Source of the DNA: Panopea generosa
Lineage: Eukaryota > Mollusca > Bivalvia > Adapedonta > Hiatellidae
NCBI GenBank assembly: GCA_029582155.1
Contig: CM055901.1
Location: 4,829,374-4,893,373, forward strand
DNA length: 64,000 nucleotides
Direction of reading: 5' to 3'
Shown: positions 35,946 to 48,728 of the stretch, piece by piece
Numbering within the stretch: position 1 is the stretch's first letter
Layout: every line of letters begins with the position of its first letter
Translations under genes and position numbers: made by a program
Notes under the pieces: generated by a model
The model's input: the letters and a program-made list of their open reading frames with translations, nothing else
Databases searched by the model: none
Told to the model about the DNA's origin: nothing

Positions 35946-37942
35946 AATTGTATAAACTTTGAGCTAGCTGCCAATGCCAGTTTACAACAATATCTGATCA
36001 GCCTGTGACAGTATTAGTATAAGGTTTACATTGTTTGGTTGTCAGTATGGATTTATTTATTAACACCCCTTCCTATTAATGATAATGAAATTGACCATAT
36101 AAACCATACATGATTGTGTGCGCAGCCGTAATTGGTGAAAATGAGTTGTTTTTAACAATCCAAAATGTATTCCAACACTCCATCATTGCATAGGTTACAA
36201 AATAAAAACTCACCATTCAGGATTACCTCCTAAAAAAACCTAGTTTTGAATCTCCTGGATCCACTTCAAAAAAGTTATGATTATATACTTGGTATGATTA
36301 CACTACCGGTATCCATTTACCTAGCCACTATCCACTATCTAGATATTGTAAGAGGTTTTTTCAATTACATAAACATACAAAATATAAAATTATCTTAGAG
36401 GTCTCCCAGCGAATTTAAGTACTAAATTGTGGACTAGTGCACAAAGTATTGATTTCTCCAAGGTTATTAAAAAACCGAATGTCAGTATGATTACTTACAA
36501 CCAAATAAAGTAATAAAAGCTAATGTTATCAACACAAATGGAAAAGCTAACGTTATCAACACAAATGGAAAAATGATAATAGTCATTCATTAACATTTAT
36601 ATAAAAAAAAAACATCAGTGAAGATAAACTTAAAAAAAAATATTCATCAAATAAACCAGCACCTGATAATATTTCTATGGAGAACCCTAAATGCGATAAC
36701 TAGCCAATCGAAATTTGTCTTTTGCGTTTGCTCGAACTTCAAATTGTGCGCAGCATAATTATAAACAATTGAATTCAATATGTGAAGAAAGCAAAAAAAA
36801 GCTTCATATTAAACAAGAATAGAAGTTTTTTACCACCTGTTTTGACCTCAAAATCAGCCTGTGGGTTGTACTAATATTCAGCAGACTAGGTTAATATAAT
36901 GTACATCATTATGAAATTTCGATTACTTCATATCAACTGAATGTAAATACCAACATTAATCTAAAGGCAAATACCAATTTCCTGTTAATTTTAATAACTT
37001 TTGTGATATTTGAATTGCACTTTTTATTGATGAGCTTTCAAAAAAACTGGTTTCAAGCCAAAACAAACTGCTTATTAAAAGAAAAATACTATAATACGAA
37101 GTATTTGCATTTTTTTCTCAAATTTCAAATGGAAATGAAATGGCACAGGATTAGTCAATAGAATGATGAATGGCGTTAACAAAATGAAAAGAGACATCAA
37201 TAACATCCAAAGGTTGATTAAATATGCTATAATTTCTCCATTTATGCATTTACACACGTGTTATCTTCACATCTTTTGTACCATGAATAGCAGATCAACT
37301 TTTATTTCTTAATGCAGTCAACCAATCGAGGGTATTGAACCTTTATTCTTAATCTGTTTCCAATATTTCACACCATAGATTTATTGATTTGTCAAAATAC
37401 ACACGAAATACTTTGTAAACTGAATAGAGTTTATCATGATTGACTTTTCTACAAACCTTGACTAGCAGCTGGTAAGAATTAGTTATAAATATAGCGGACT
37501 TCATTTAAACATATCAGATAGTGATAAAAGCTATCTGAATATGAATTCAAAATTGGGATATATGGAATATGTAATATTGAGGGCAAAGATGAAATATATT
37601 TATTATATAAACCAACTTCATCTAACTAAAAACACATGGAAACAATTGCATTTCTGCATTACTGTCATGTACATATTGTTTTTGTTTGATAATCATGAGA
37701 ATATAATTTTCAGTTGTTGTTGTATTTTCCATATACACATGTATATAATTTAAAAATTTGCTTTTTGTACTTTGGATAATAATTTTGTGTTATCTTTAAA
37801 ATCTTAAACTTAATTTCATCATTTAGAGTCCATTTCTGATGATGCCTTAGTTTCATGTAGATGCGCTGGATCAGCTTTATACAATTTTCTACACCTATTG
37901 AGCTTGATTGTACTGCTACACAACAATTTAATTCTTAGCTAA

Positions 37943-39066
37943 GGTCATCATAAATTAATTGCTAGATTATCATCCAAATTTTTCTTAAAAACAGGGAGGG
38001 CGGGAGGATTTTATTTTTTATTTTTAAAATTTAGATGGTTTTTTTTTTAATAATGAAAAAATAAATATATACATGTATATGAAATTTACTATCAATCTTT
38101 CGAAAGGAAGAAAATATAATATCAATGTCTATAATAAACTTTCAAAAATTTTTGGCTTTCGCCTTCTTCAGGAAAATCGCAGTCTTTTAAGGACTATGAC
38201 ACATCCATTTTGTAAAGTTTAACGCAGTCTTTTAAGGACTATGTCACATCCATTTTGTAAAGTTAAACTATATAACTTTACAAAATGGATGTGACATAGT
38301 CCTTAAAAGACTGCGATTTTCCTGAAAAAGGCGAAAGCTGAAAATTTGTGAAAAAAAAGAGTTTATTATAGACACTGATATATATATATATATACCGTAT
38401 ATTCCCTAATTAAAGCCCCCAGGGGCGTTACATTTTACAAGGTGGGGGCATTTACAAAACGATAAAAAAAGCAAATTTAACAGCAGTTAAAAATACAATA
38501 AAACCAACAAAGCCCTGGAAAAAACCTTAAATCCGGTTTAAATCTCCGAAAAAGTGGTTCAGAATTATTTGAGAGTGAATGAAATAATCGACATACAGTA
38601 GGATGAAAAAAGCTGAAAATCTGTATGAAATTTCTAGTCTGCATACTGGAATATCCGAATTTATGGTCAGTGTACTCTTCACTTTAAATCACTTGGACTC
38701 TTGCTCTTATCAACGTGGAACAATGAGCTTTCAGCATACACAGACTAACCGCATTTTCCAACGTTTTGTAATGTTTTAATCGGCAGACAGTATTTTTACT
38801 AGTTTTAAACAGCAAATATGGGGAAGTGTTTATTCAACCAAAAGTGGTTAAGTGGTCACCCAAGATATAAACAATGGGTTAAAGAGTTCAAAGGTAATAA
38901 ACACTCTGCTAATTGTTGTCTGTGTAACAAAATAATCGATCAGGGAAAGATGGGCGAATACGCACTCAACTCGCATATACGTTTTATTTATTAATTTTCC
39001 AGAAAAATGGGGGGGGGGAGGGGGGGGGGGCAGGGATGATCATTTACCAATTAATTTATTATGGCC
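37943..39066. mobile_element. Harbinger-type MITE, copy 3, enlarged by nested insertions
   Basis: Left end GGTCATCATAAATTAATTGC at 37943 and right end at 39066 belong to the same family, but about 900 extra bases lie between them. These include the foldback element at 38090-38382 and more unassigned sequence. Confidence 0.6.
38090..38382. mobile_element. Foldback element nested in a Harbinger-type MITE
   Basis: Long arms (AATCGCAGTCTTTTAAGGAC, CCATTTTGTAAAGTT) face each other; the left arm carries an extra partial copy of itself. Outer ends TCTATAATAAACT and its complement. Confidence 0.65.
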
Positions 39067-40495
39067 TTATGCAGTCTGCAACAAAATATTCGTTTGTGAA
39101 TGATGCAGACAGATGAATAAGGCACAATTATCAATATTAATTGAGAGGTTAAGTGTAATGGAAAGGGTGTTGGCCACTCACACCAGAGATTGCGGGATTC
39201 TCAAAAACAACACTCAATACTGGTTCCACTCAGAAAGAGGATCATATAATCTCTTAACTTACTTCTCAATCAAGATAATGTTTATTAGAATAACAAAAGT
39301 TGGATATACTTGTAATGGGTGTACATAAAACAAGAGACCCATGGGTATTAACAGTCACCTGGGTGGCGTATTAGCCTGACACTTTGGGCACCAACAGAAG
39401 ACCAAGGAACTCAGTAATTTGAGTAAAGAAAGGTCTTAGTAGACATTATAACCAAGTATAGTGTTTATATCCAGACAGCTGTACACTGAAAAAAATTGTG
39501 CACTATGATTTTTCCACATTTAAAAAAAAAAATTACAATTTTGTTATGGGCAAACTGAGCTATGTACAAACTATGCCAGGAATGAAACATACAAAGATTT
39601 ATACATCCAGGCAATCGCTGGTTTGGTCCCAACCCCCATGAGGTCTTATAACTGTCACACTGAAAACCATTCAAATAAAATAAATTATTTCAGTCATGAG
39701 AAATAACAGTTTTTGTCACTTTCTCTATATCGATTTAATAACATAGGCCCCCACTCCCAGGGCCAAATGGTGAAACCCAGGTGGCATGAAATTCACATTT
39801 TTTATGATGATGATCAGTAGACCTCATTAATTATGCTACAATTTCTTTACCAGCATTTCCCATATCAACAAGGTCTGCCCTAGGTCCACGGAGGTTAGGG
39901 GCATAAATTTAAACATAAATTTTGACCGTCATGTCAGAAACAACAAATCACACCAAAAAACTTTCAAATGTGTCTTTTCAGTCATGAGATATAACATTTT
40001 TTGTCATTTTCTCAAATATGGATTCAGTAAAGTAGGCCTCACCCACAAGGGTCAAATGCTAAGACAAAGGATCATGCAATTCAAAATTTGTAATAAATGA
40101 ATAAATTGTATTGTATTTTCCCTTAATTCCCATTCTATCCTAAAATAGATATACAATAATGTTGAAATCAAGTTTTATGTTAAATGCAAGAATTAAACGA
40201 ATGTTTACACAATGAACCTTTACATTTTAGACAAATATGTATCTGAAACATCATATTTTAGAAATAATTGACAGTTTTTTGTAAACATGGTGAAGTCTCA
40301 CTAGTTCTGAAAATATAATGTAAAAATTAAAAAAATTAAAACAACTGAAATTTGACATTTTCTCCCCATTTTTTTCTATCGCATATTACCGATAATAAGA
40401 GGATCCTGAATTATTCCCCTGTAGCAGCAGATGATATCTGATAATGCAAGGGCCATCCTCAGACAGTTGACCTTGGTCAGTGCATATTACAGAAA

Positions 40496-40717
40496 GGCCA
40501 TTACAAATTGATTGTTAGATTATCATCCATGACTTTCTCAAAAACGGGGAGGGCGGGAGGAATTTATTTTTTAATTTTTATTTTTAAAATTTTTGACAAT
40601 TTTTTTAATAAATAAAAAAAATCAAATTATTTTATTTTTTTTTATGAAAAAAAGTTTGGGCTGCATGAAAATTGGGGGCGGGCAAGGATGATAATCTAGC
40701 AATTATTTGTTATGGCC
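40496..40717. mobile_element. Harbinger-type MITE, copy 4
   Basis: Ends GGCCATTACAAATTGATTG and its complement; the right flank is TTA, the left flank AAA has diverged. Confidence 0.7.
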
Positions 40718-43234
40718 TTATTTACCAATTGTTCATTACATAAAACACTCATTTGACTTTATTATTGATTTGATGTTATTCATTTTGTAAAGATAATTGT
40801 TAACATTATTTGATATGACACCCTTTTTAAATACACAAAACATTTTATACGCGAAAATATCTAAGGAAGCCTAAACATTTCTTTATGCTTTGTTTCTATA
40901 AATTAGTCACAACATAAAATAAAACATTAGAGAAATATGAAGACATAATTAAGTTCACAATAACATGTTGCAACTCCTGCCAAAAATGAGTGAAAACACA
41001 ATGTATCACATTACAATACACTATTGAAATATATCAGTGTTTTTGTCTTTCTTAATAACAAACACACATACCTAGCTTTTTATTAACAATTGCTTTTGAA
41101 ATGCACCAGGGAGTGTTTTGTGTGAAAGTTTAAACAAATCTATGAGAAAACAAGTGTCAAAATTGATAAGTACTATCAACTGTCTTAGTACATAATAATA
41201 TTTTTATAAATATCGGCATTACTAATCAAAGCACTGCAGTGCTGATGGGGGCAGAACATATAAGATGTAAAATGTCGCTATTGTTTTAGACAAACAGGTC
41301 AGCTTGCATATGTTGAAGGAGAATAATCCCGATTACCTTTGATTCTTATACAGGGTACAGAACCTACTGTTCTATGCTTAACATTGACCCTTTTCTCGAA
41401 TAAGTCAGAGAATGTAACTGAATGGTTTACCTTTGAAAGTGTATTTCTGCTATAGTTAGAATATTAACTCTTAAATTTGGCAAATGTTCAACTTCAAGAT
41501 ATTAGTCCAACTCAATGATATGAGATTTGTATCTTTAACTCAACTCGTGATATTTTCAGAAATGCCAAGCTTTCTATCATATATATAAAATATAAAATAT
41601 CAAAGTGCTCTGAATCTAGAACGATGAATTCCACTTTGAGTATATTCATTTACTATTTTCTTTATTGATTTCTATAGCGCAACAGTGAAACAATTTGTTT
41701 AAAAGATGAAAAGTAGAAAAGTGTATGTCGACATTAATAATTGATTCTAACATTTATATTTTCTAGGGCCCTACATCACCCTGTAAACTGAACCGCACTA
41801 GCCAAAATGTTATGGCGCCAATTTTTAGACACATCTGGATGTTTGCATATTTTTGCTACGGAAACACAAATGCTTTAACTCTAATATGTTTAAATGGAAG
41901 TTATCTACCATTCCAGTTATTGGAAATATATGAAATATTTACTAAATAATAAAAAAACAGCACTGACATTGTTCATAACTCGATCAATCTTGAATTCTTT
42001 TTAGGAAAACAAGACTATTTTTAAACATTTTGGAGAAACCGCAAGTCACATGATCAACATAAACATATCTCTATTTTTAGAACGAGTATTGAATGTTTAT
42101 TGACATAAGTAAGGAGTATAGTTCCTTGGCATAGAGTATAGTTCCTTGGCATAAGGGGCAGATCTAGAAAAGTTTCGTTACCGTACACATTTTTAAAATG
42201 ATAGAAAAAAGTGAAAGCAGACTCCCGAATCAAGTACTTATTATCTGAAGTTCTTGCCGAAATATACGACTCTTTCAATGTACATGTTGGCGATATAGTT
42301 CGTGACCTGGAATTTGATTTACAAGATGGCTAATCTTCATAGTTCAGCTCGTCTGTATTCATGCGCTTTAATCCCTTTGTGCTGATTAATAGCACTGAAT
42401 ACAAACTTGGAATTTATACGATACACAATTGTTATGTTATAATATTAATGTTTATGTTGAAATAGGCGAATCTACTGTTTACAGTGAGTTCGAGCACTTA
42501 TCAGGGGGGCGGAACTATTTGGTTAGTGGTTAGGTTTGCATTAACACGATACATGGTTGCAGATCTGCGGTATTGAAAATAAAATCATGTTAGCTCTGAG
42601 AGCAGCTGCTAAAGCACCGCCCCCAAAAACTGACCATGATTGTTGTCTTATTCATATTGTATTAATCGGGGCTTGAAAACCATGACACCAGGTAGTAAAT
42701 TTGCAATAGACAGTAGCATAGCTACCTAATAGGCCGAAATGCCTAAAACTGGGGCCTTCATTTATTACTTTATATGAACAAATTTTGCTGGTCCATTATT
42801 GAAAAGGTTTTTTGAAAATCCACAATTCCCTTATTGGACCCTTGATGGATATTTAACCCCCTTTTTAAGAACCCAGTACCAACTGTTATGAGTAAACAAT
42901 GCTGCAGATCTCAAGATAGATGGTAAAAACTATTTCTAAATTAGAAAACATGAATTTCTATTTTGCCCATGGAATTTCTTTGGAACAAATAGTCCCTTAT
43001 CTAGGCCCAAATGGACCCAAGCCTCGCTTGAACAAATTTGCAAAACTCCTACTCATAGGGGTCATTTATACAAAATATAAGCCCATTTGGTTTGTTATTT
43101 CTTGAGAATAATAACTTCAAAATATAGTTTCCCTATGTGAAAGCCTCATTAAACTTCAGATATGCACATTTCTTGGATAATAACAAAAATGATTGTAATT
43201 AAATATTGCTAAAACCATTCTTGTAGGCCCCTTA

Positions 43235-43418
43235 GGCCATAATAAATTAATTGCTACATTATCATACCCGTCTGGCCCCTAATTTTCTTGCCACACCGAA
43301 AAAAGAAAAAAATATATATATAAAAAAATATAAAAAAAATTTAAAAATAAAATCCTTCCGCTCTCTCCGCTGTTAAGAAAAATTTGGATGATAATTTAGT
43401 AATTCATTTATAATGGCC
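43235..43418. mobile_element. Harbinger-type MITE, copy 5
   Basis: Ends GGCCATAATAAATTAATTGC and its complement, TTA on both sides. Internal sequence is in the opposite orientation to copy 1. Confidence 0.75.
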
Positions 43419-44185
43419 TTAGTGACTGTTTTTAAAAAAATGAGAAAATAAAGAACTTCGATCGAAATGTGTATTTCTTAGATGAGGGGATCAAGCTTTT
43501 AACTCAAATGTTTACATTTTTTTAATTCTATAATGACTCAGTTGCTTTCCGACTGTACCTCCGCCAGTGTTCGGAAGTACAAAAATGAATACTGCTGTGG
43601 TTGTATGTGGATTAAGACTGTTAGATAAAGGGCATCATTAACAAGATTACAAAAGTTAACTTACGGCTTCACTAATATTATGTACTGTTATTGGTTTTTC
43701 TTTTTTTAAAAAAATATATTGATGTCTGCAATAAAACTGTATTGAACGTAGTACGCATTATATTTTTATGCACTTAAAAATAATATGAGTGCAGAATACT
43801 AGTTTGGTCTAGTAACTCTTACTCAGGATCCTCCCGTGCATATACGCGTGATACTATCGCACGCGTTATTTTCGGAAAGAGACAAACATTAATTTGTAAA
43901 CAAAACCCATTCTTGATTATATACTAATAAAGTTCTTTTTATTTATTTTTTCGGTTGCAAAGTCTCTCAGTGATCAAATAAATATGTATTCTATCATATT
44001 GAAGTGTAAAACTGACTTAAATTAAACCTAAATCAACCATGTTGGAAGTTAAATGAGCCTTTAAACTGATAAGCACCAAGTACAGGGTCAATTTTGATCA
44101 TATTGTCATGGCTTGAACATACTTGAGAGATTATCGTTTGGTATACTTCAAAATATCAAAGTAGTTTTGGGAATTTTTAAATAAA

Positions 44186-46210
44186 ACAAGAGGCCCAAGA
44201 GGGCCTGGGACACTCTTCTGATTCATAGTGGCCCTTACACTTTTTGAAATTTCACAATCTTTACCATCTTTTGGGGTCCTCTTAACAACTTATGGATAAA
44301 TACCCCCACTACACCTATACTGAGCAAAAACTTAATTGCAATGAAAATGAAATGTTTTAAAATCCCATACCATTCATCTGTATAACAAATATAGTCCCTG
44401 TACAGAACCCTTATACAACTCAGCCCCTTGATTTGTCAGAACTTCAATCACCCACTCTTAGGGATTTGTTATGAGTAGCAAGACTTTAGATTTTAAAAAA
44501 AGTGTTTTTGTACACATAGATGCGAAAATGAAAATCAGCTTTCCCTATAATATTCCTATGTCAAAGTAAAACACACATTACAGAGCCCAAATATATCCCA
44601 GCCCTTTGATATGCAGACTCTTCAATCCTTGTTGATGTAAGGATAATTTATATCAAATATGAACTAGTTGGACTATAAGGTTATTGAGAGGAATTATATA
44701 GACTTTGTGAAAATTCCCAATTTTAACCTTATTGCCCCACCCACCCCCATGGTCCCTTATCAAAATTTAATCCTCTTTATTAATGAACTAAATCAGAATA
44801 ATTGTTACTAGACAATGCTTTAGATCTCAAATTAAACAACATATTTACACAAATGGAAAAAAATGAGAATTTTCGATTTTCTCATAGTATTCCTATGTAA
44901 AACTCAGACCTCTTACAGGGCCTTTATACATCCCAGTGTCCCTTGATTTGTACAAACTTAGAACTCTTAATCATACGGATAATTAACATCAAATATGAAC
45001 AAATCTGATTTACCAGTTGTTGAGAATAAGATTTATAACAAGGTTCAATTTTAACCATTTTGTGACCCCCACCCTGCCCCTTTTAGAAAGTCAATTCTTT
45101 GTAATGAACAAAATCTTATTTGTTATGACTAGAAGATGCTTCAAAACTCAAATTGAATAACAAAAGTCATACATAAATGAAAAAAAAAAGAGAATTTTCT
45201 GTTTTCCAATAATTATATTCCTATATAAAACTCAAAACCCCCTAAATATAAGACCCTTGATTTGTACAAACTTTAAACCCATATACTCATTGATATAATC
45301 TATATCAAATATATATGAACAAATTAGACTGACCATAATTTTGTTGAAAAGAAGATATTTGAAAATTTTCTAATCTAACCCTTTTTTTACCCAATTTTTT
45401 CCTGGCCCCTAATGGAAAGACAATTATCCTTATTGAACCAAATCTTATTTCCTATGACTAAATTATACTTCTGAACTCATATTGAATTATAATTTTGCCT
45501 AAATAGATGAAAAAATAAGAATTTTCTGTTTTCCCATAGTATACCTATGTAAAATTTCAAGTCGTCTTTCAGAGCCCCTATAAATATAAGCCCCTAAATT
45601 CTTATCTACAATCAAACCCACTACACAAAGGGATAATTTATGCCAAATAAGTACAAATCTGACATCTCGGTTGTTAAGGAAATGATTTTTGTAATTCCCA
45701 ATTTTTACCCTTTTGGGGGCCCCTCCAGGCCTCCTGACCCCTTAAGAAGTTGGAACCCAGTCTGACATTTTTACAAATCTGAACCTCCTTCACCAAACAA
45801 TGCTTCTGTGAAAATTTAGGCAAAATCAGTTCCTTTTTTAAAAAAAATAAATCTATGTTTATTATGACATGTGTCCCCTAATTTAACCCTCGAGGCAGGG
45901 TCATTTTAAACCCCAGGGACATCATTTGAATAAATCTAACAGAACTATAGTAGGTTATCATTACTACATAAACATTTTGAAAATCTGTTGGGCTGTTCAT
46001 GAGAAAAGGATTTTTCAAGTTTTAGACTATTTTTAGTAATGGTGGCCATCTTGAATTTCAGATCGAAAAAAAAATTTCTGTTTAGTCTCCTATGCAATAG
46101 AAACATCCATGTGAAGTTTCAGTTTAATTGGTCTAGTGGTTTCAGAGAAGTTGCTGCTAACGGACGACAGACAACGGACAATGCGCCATCGCATAAGACA
46201 AACAAAAAAA
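44186..46210 (+). mobile_element. Dispersed repeat family R1, copy 3
   Basis: Starts AACAAGAGGCCCAAGAGGGC and runs through the same ordered segments as copies 1 and 2, ending before the GGCCAG terminus. In the divergent intergenic region. Further end fragments are at 30070 and 60850. Confidence 0.6.
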
Positions 46211-46367
46211 CCCTGATACCAGTAAGCCCCTTTTGCAGAGTCAACTTTGACCTCAGGGTCATGACTTTCAAGAACAAACTTTAAACTTAACACAGTTTTA
46301 TGTAAGAATTCTTCATACTTAATTTGGTGAAAATTTGTTATGCAGTATTACAGAAGAAGTTGTTTAA

Positions 46368-46592
46368 CCCTTTACTCCATAGATACGCATTTTCCCCGCA
46401 CCAATCACAGAAGGCCTTTGAAAACAGTGCAGGAAGAGTTCAGATTGCTTGTAATGAGCAATCTGAACACTTCCTGCACTGTTTTCCACTCTGTCATTCA
46501 ATATAAACACAATTCACCCAATAATTCAAAAGCCTTCTATATTAAGAGATGTCTATATTAGGTGTCCAAAGGCGTCTATATGAAGTAAAGGG
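46368..46592. mobile_element. piggyBac-type MITE, copy 2
   Basis: Ends CCCTTTACTCCATAGATACG and GAAGTAAAGGG, TTAA at 46364-46367 and 46593-46596, and the same internal hairpin as copy 1. Confidence 0.8.
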
Positions 46593-46734
46593 TTAAAGAA
46601 ATTGTTGATTGACGGTCAGACAGATAATAGATGAAAAGTGCTGACGTGAGCTAAAATATCACTAAAAAGAAGATGTGGGTTTGTTTGCAAGACAAGAGCA
46701 GGTACATGTAACTTTACTTAATTATCAATATATT

Positions 46735-46978
46735 ACAGACGATCAGTTATCCTAACCCATCTTGCCTTGGATCCTGGAAGGTTAACCATCATTTGAGCAC
46801 ACCTATCTCCAAAAGCAGCTGATAATTTGTTTTACTTAATTCAGCGGTGAGAGATGAATGACAACAAGTTGCAATATTGTATATCATTCATCAAGCAGAC
46901 TGTGTCCAGACAGTGATTTGAACTCACAAACCATGTATTGATAATCAGATCGCTATCTACAGAGCTAACTAGGCTCGC
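46735..46978 (-). mobile_element. tRNA-derived SINE, family 2, copy 5
   Basis: Reverse copy: AATTCAGCGGTGAGAGATGA in the body and GAGCTAACTAGGC at the head end. Confidence 0.68.
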
Positions 46979-47039
46979 TTACTAACCGAGTATTACCAGG
47001 TCTGACACATCACTGACAAATGGCAACAAACTGTAAGAG

Positions 47040-47505
47040 AAGGAATCAATTCTCTTTCTTATGTCAGTGTAAAACCAGTGTTCTGTCAATGTAAAGTCAA
47101 TTGTGCTGTCAGTGTAAAAACCAATTGTGCTGTCAGTGTAAAGCCAGAGTGATGTCAGTGTAAAGCCAATTGTGCTGTCAATGTAAAGCCAGAAGTATGT
47201 CAATGTTAAGTTAATTGTGATATCAGTGTAAAGCCAGAGTGATGTCAATGTAAAGCCAGAATGATGTCAATGTAAAGCCAATTGTGCTGTCAGTGTAAAG
47301 CCAGTGTTTTGTCAATGTAAATGCTGTCAGTGTAAAACCAGTGTTCTGTCAATGTAAAGCCAATTGTGCTGTCAGTGTAAAACCAGAATGATGTCAATGT
47401 TAAGCCAATTGTGCTGTCAGTGTAAAGCCAATCGTGCTGTCAGTGTAAAGACAACTGTGCTGTCAATGTAAAGCCAACTGTGCTGTCAATGTAAAGGCAG
47501 AGAGA
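47040..47505. repeat. 22-24-bp tandem repeat
   Basis: About 20 copies of a unit like TGTCAGTGTAAAGCCAATTG in the divergent intergenic region. Confidence 0.88.
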
Positions 47506-48439
47506 TGTCTTTATAATATCAGTGTGGTAGCACTCAAAAACAAGATTTGTGTGTTTAATGAATAATGACAATGTTGTCAGATGAAAAAAGAACTAAACAT
47601 CATCTCACTTCTAGCAACTCCAGAAGTTTTATTAGTCTTTAAGTGTAAAAACATATGTGTATAATATCCGCATGTTATGAAAACAGCTAATGAAAAGGGA
47701 TATGGAATACTGGATATGTGAGTTAGACCCCACTGCTAGATGTTTGTCCGTTCATTGGCTCTCTCTCTCTCTTTCTATTGGATTGATACTGCTCACGCTC
47801 AATGTTCAGCATCACAGTAGGTGGGGTGGTGGCAACTTGCATAGGTCAAGCAAACAAAAAACAAGTGGGTCTATGCAAATTTAAGTCGCTATAATATGAA
47901 AACTATATACAATGTGTAAGGGGTAGCTGTCAAAAAAAATTTGACAGTCAAACCATTTCAAGTCTAGAACTTAAGACTTGGATTCGTTGATAGCCTCCAA
48001 GGACACAGTCTCACATGGAAGGGATTTCAATAATTGGATGATTCTATAAACACATCAACATAATGTAGCATTTTCCCTAATAAATCATAACCTGGAGTAA
48101 TATCTTTTTTTGTTGATAAATGTAACCGTAGTAAACCATAGTATTTTTATGTGTATAATCATAATGAAAGGCCAATAATGTAACACTCTTAAAATTTCTA
48201 ATAGATGTCAATGCGTGTTTGTTGTTGTTTTGAACAAAATGCAAACATGTTTACGAGTTTGGCATGCCTGAAGTTTCGAGAACATTTGATAGCTTGAAGT
48301 TCAAAATACAGCTTTTTACAGAATAGTTTTCACTTACTTACATATAAACATATTCCGGTTGCATATTATATGCCATGACAATAAATAAAGGTTAGTTTAT
48401 AACACATAGAACATTGACAGTTTCCTTTACTTTTAGTCG

Positions 48440-48680
48440 CGGTCATGTGGGAATTCCCGTTTCTAGTCACGTGACGAGCACTTGCCAAAGTGAAAGTCGA
48501 CAAGATCTAAAAAATTGACATGTTTCAAATATTTATTTTCATTAAATATTAATAATGTTGTTATAATTTATGCATGTAAACAAAAATATATCCAATTAAC
48601 CTTTAAGAATGCACTGAAACAGTCAATTTGACAAACGATATTTTGCGAGAGTTCAACTCCAAAGCTTTGGTAGCAACAAA
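48440..48680 (+). promoter_or_regulatory. Candidate upstream region of gene 2 with two perfect palindromes
   Basis: GGGAATTCCC at 48449-48458 is a palindrome matching NF-kappaB-type sites; GTCACGTGAC at 48466-48475 is a palindromic E-box (CACGTG). Both lie just over 200 bases before the ATG. The RFX half-site AGCAAC is only 5 bases upstream of the ATG. Function is inferred. Confidence 0.35.
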
Positions 48681-48728
48681 ATGGCGACAATAACAATTGG
48701 AGATGCTAAAACAGTAGCGTCTCTTTCG
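48681..48728 (+). CDS. C8orf74: Gene 2 exon 1
   Basis: 16 codons (MATITIGDAKTVASLS), donor TCG|gtaaga, phase 0. The start is taken from the good context (A at -3, G at +4) and the correct phase into exon 2. The 5' UTR boundary is unknown. Confidence 0.78.

Larger units (their letters stand above)
34431..48439. other. Divergent intergenic region between genes 1 and 2
   Basis: About 14 kb with no supported coding exon. It holds two foldback elements, Harbinger-type MITEs, an R1 element, a piggyBac-type MITE, a SINE and the 47-kb array. 39325-40110 and 42770-43230 look like further diverged dispersed repeats. It should also contain upstream UTR exons and enhancers, which cannot be seen by eye. 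Confidence 0.55.

Noticed and set aside
48666-48680. Second X-box just before the gene 2 start (TTTGGTAGCAAC).
   Set aside because: Only the AGCAAC half matches; the left half does not fit GTTRCC.
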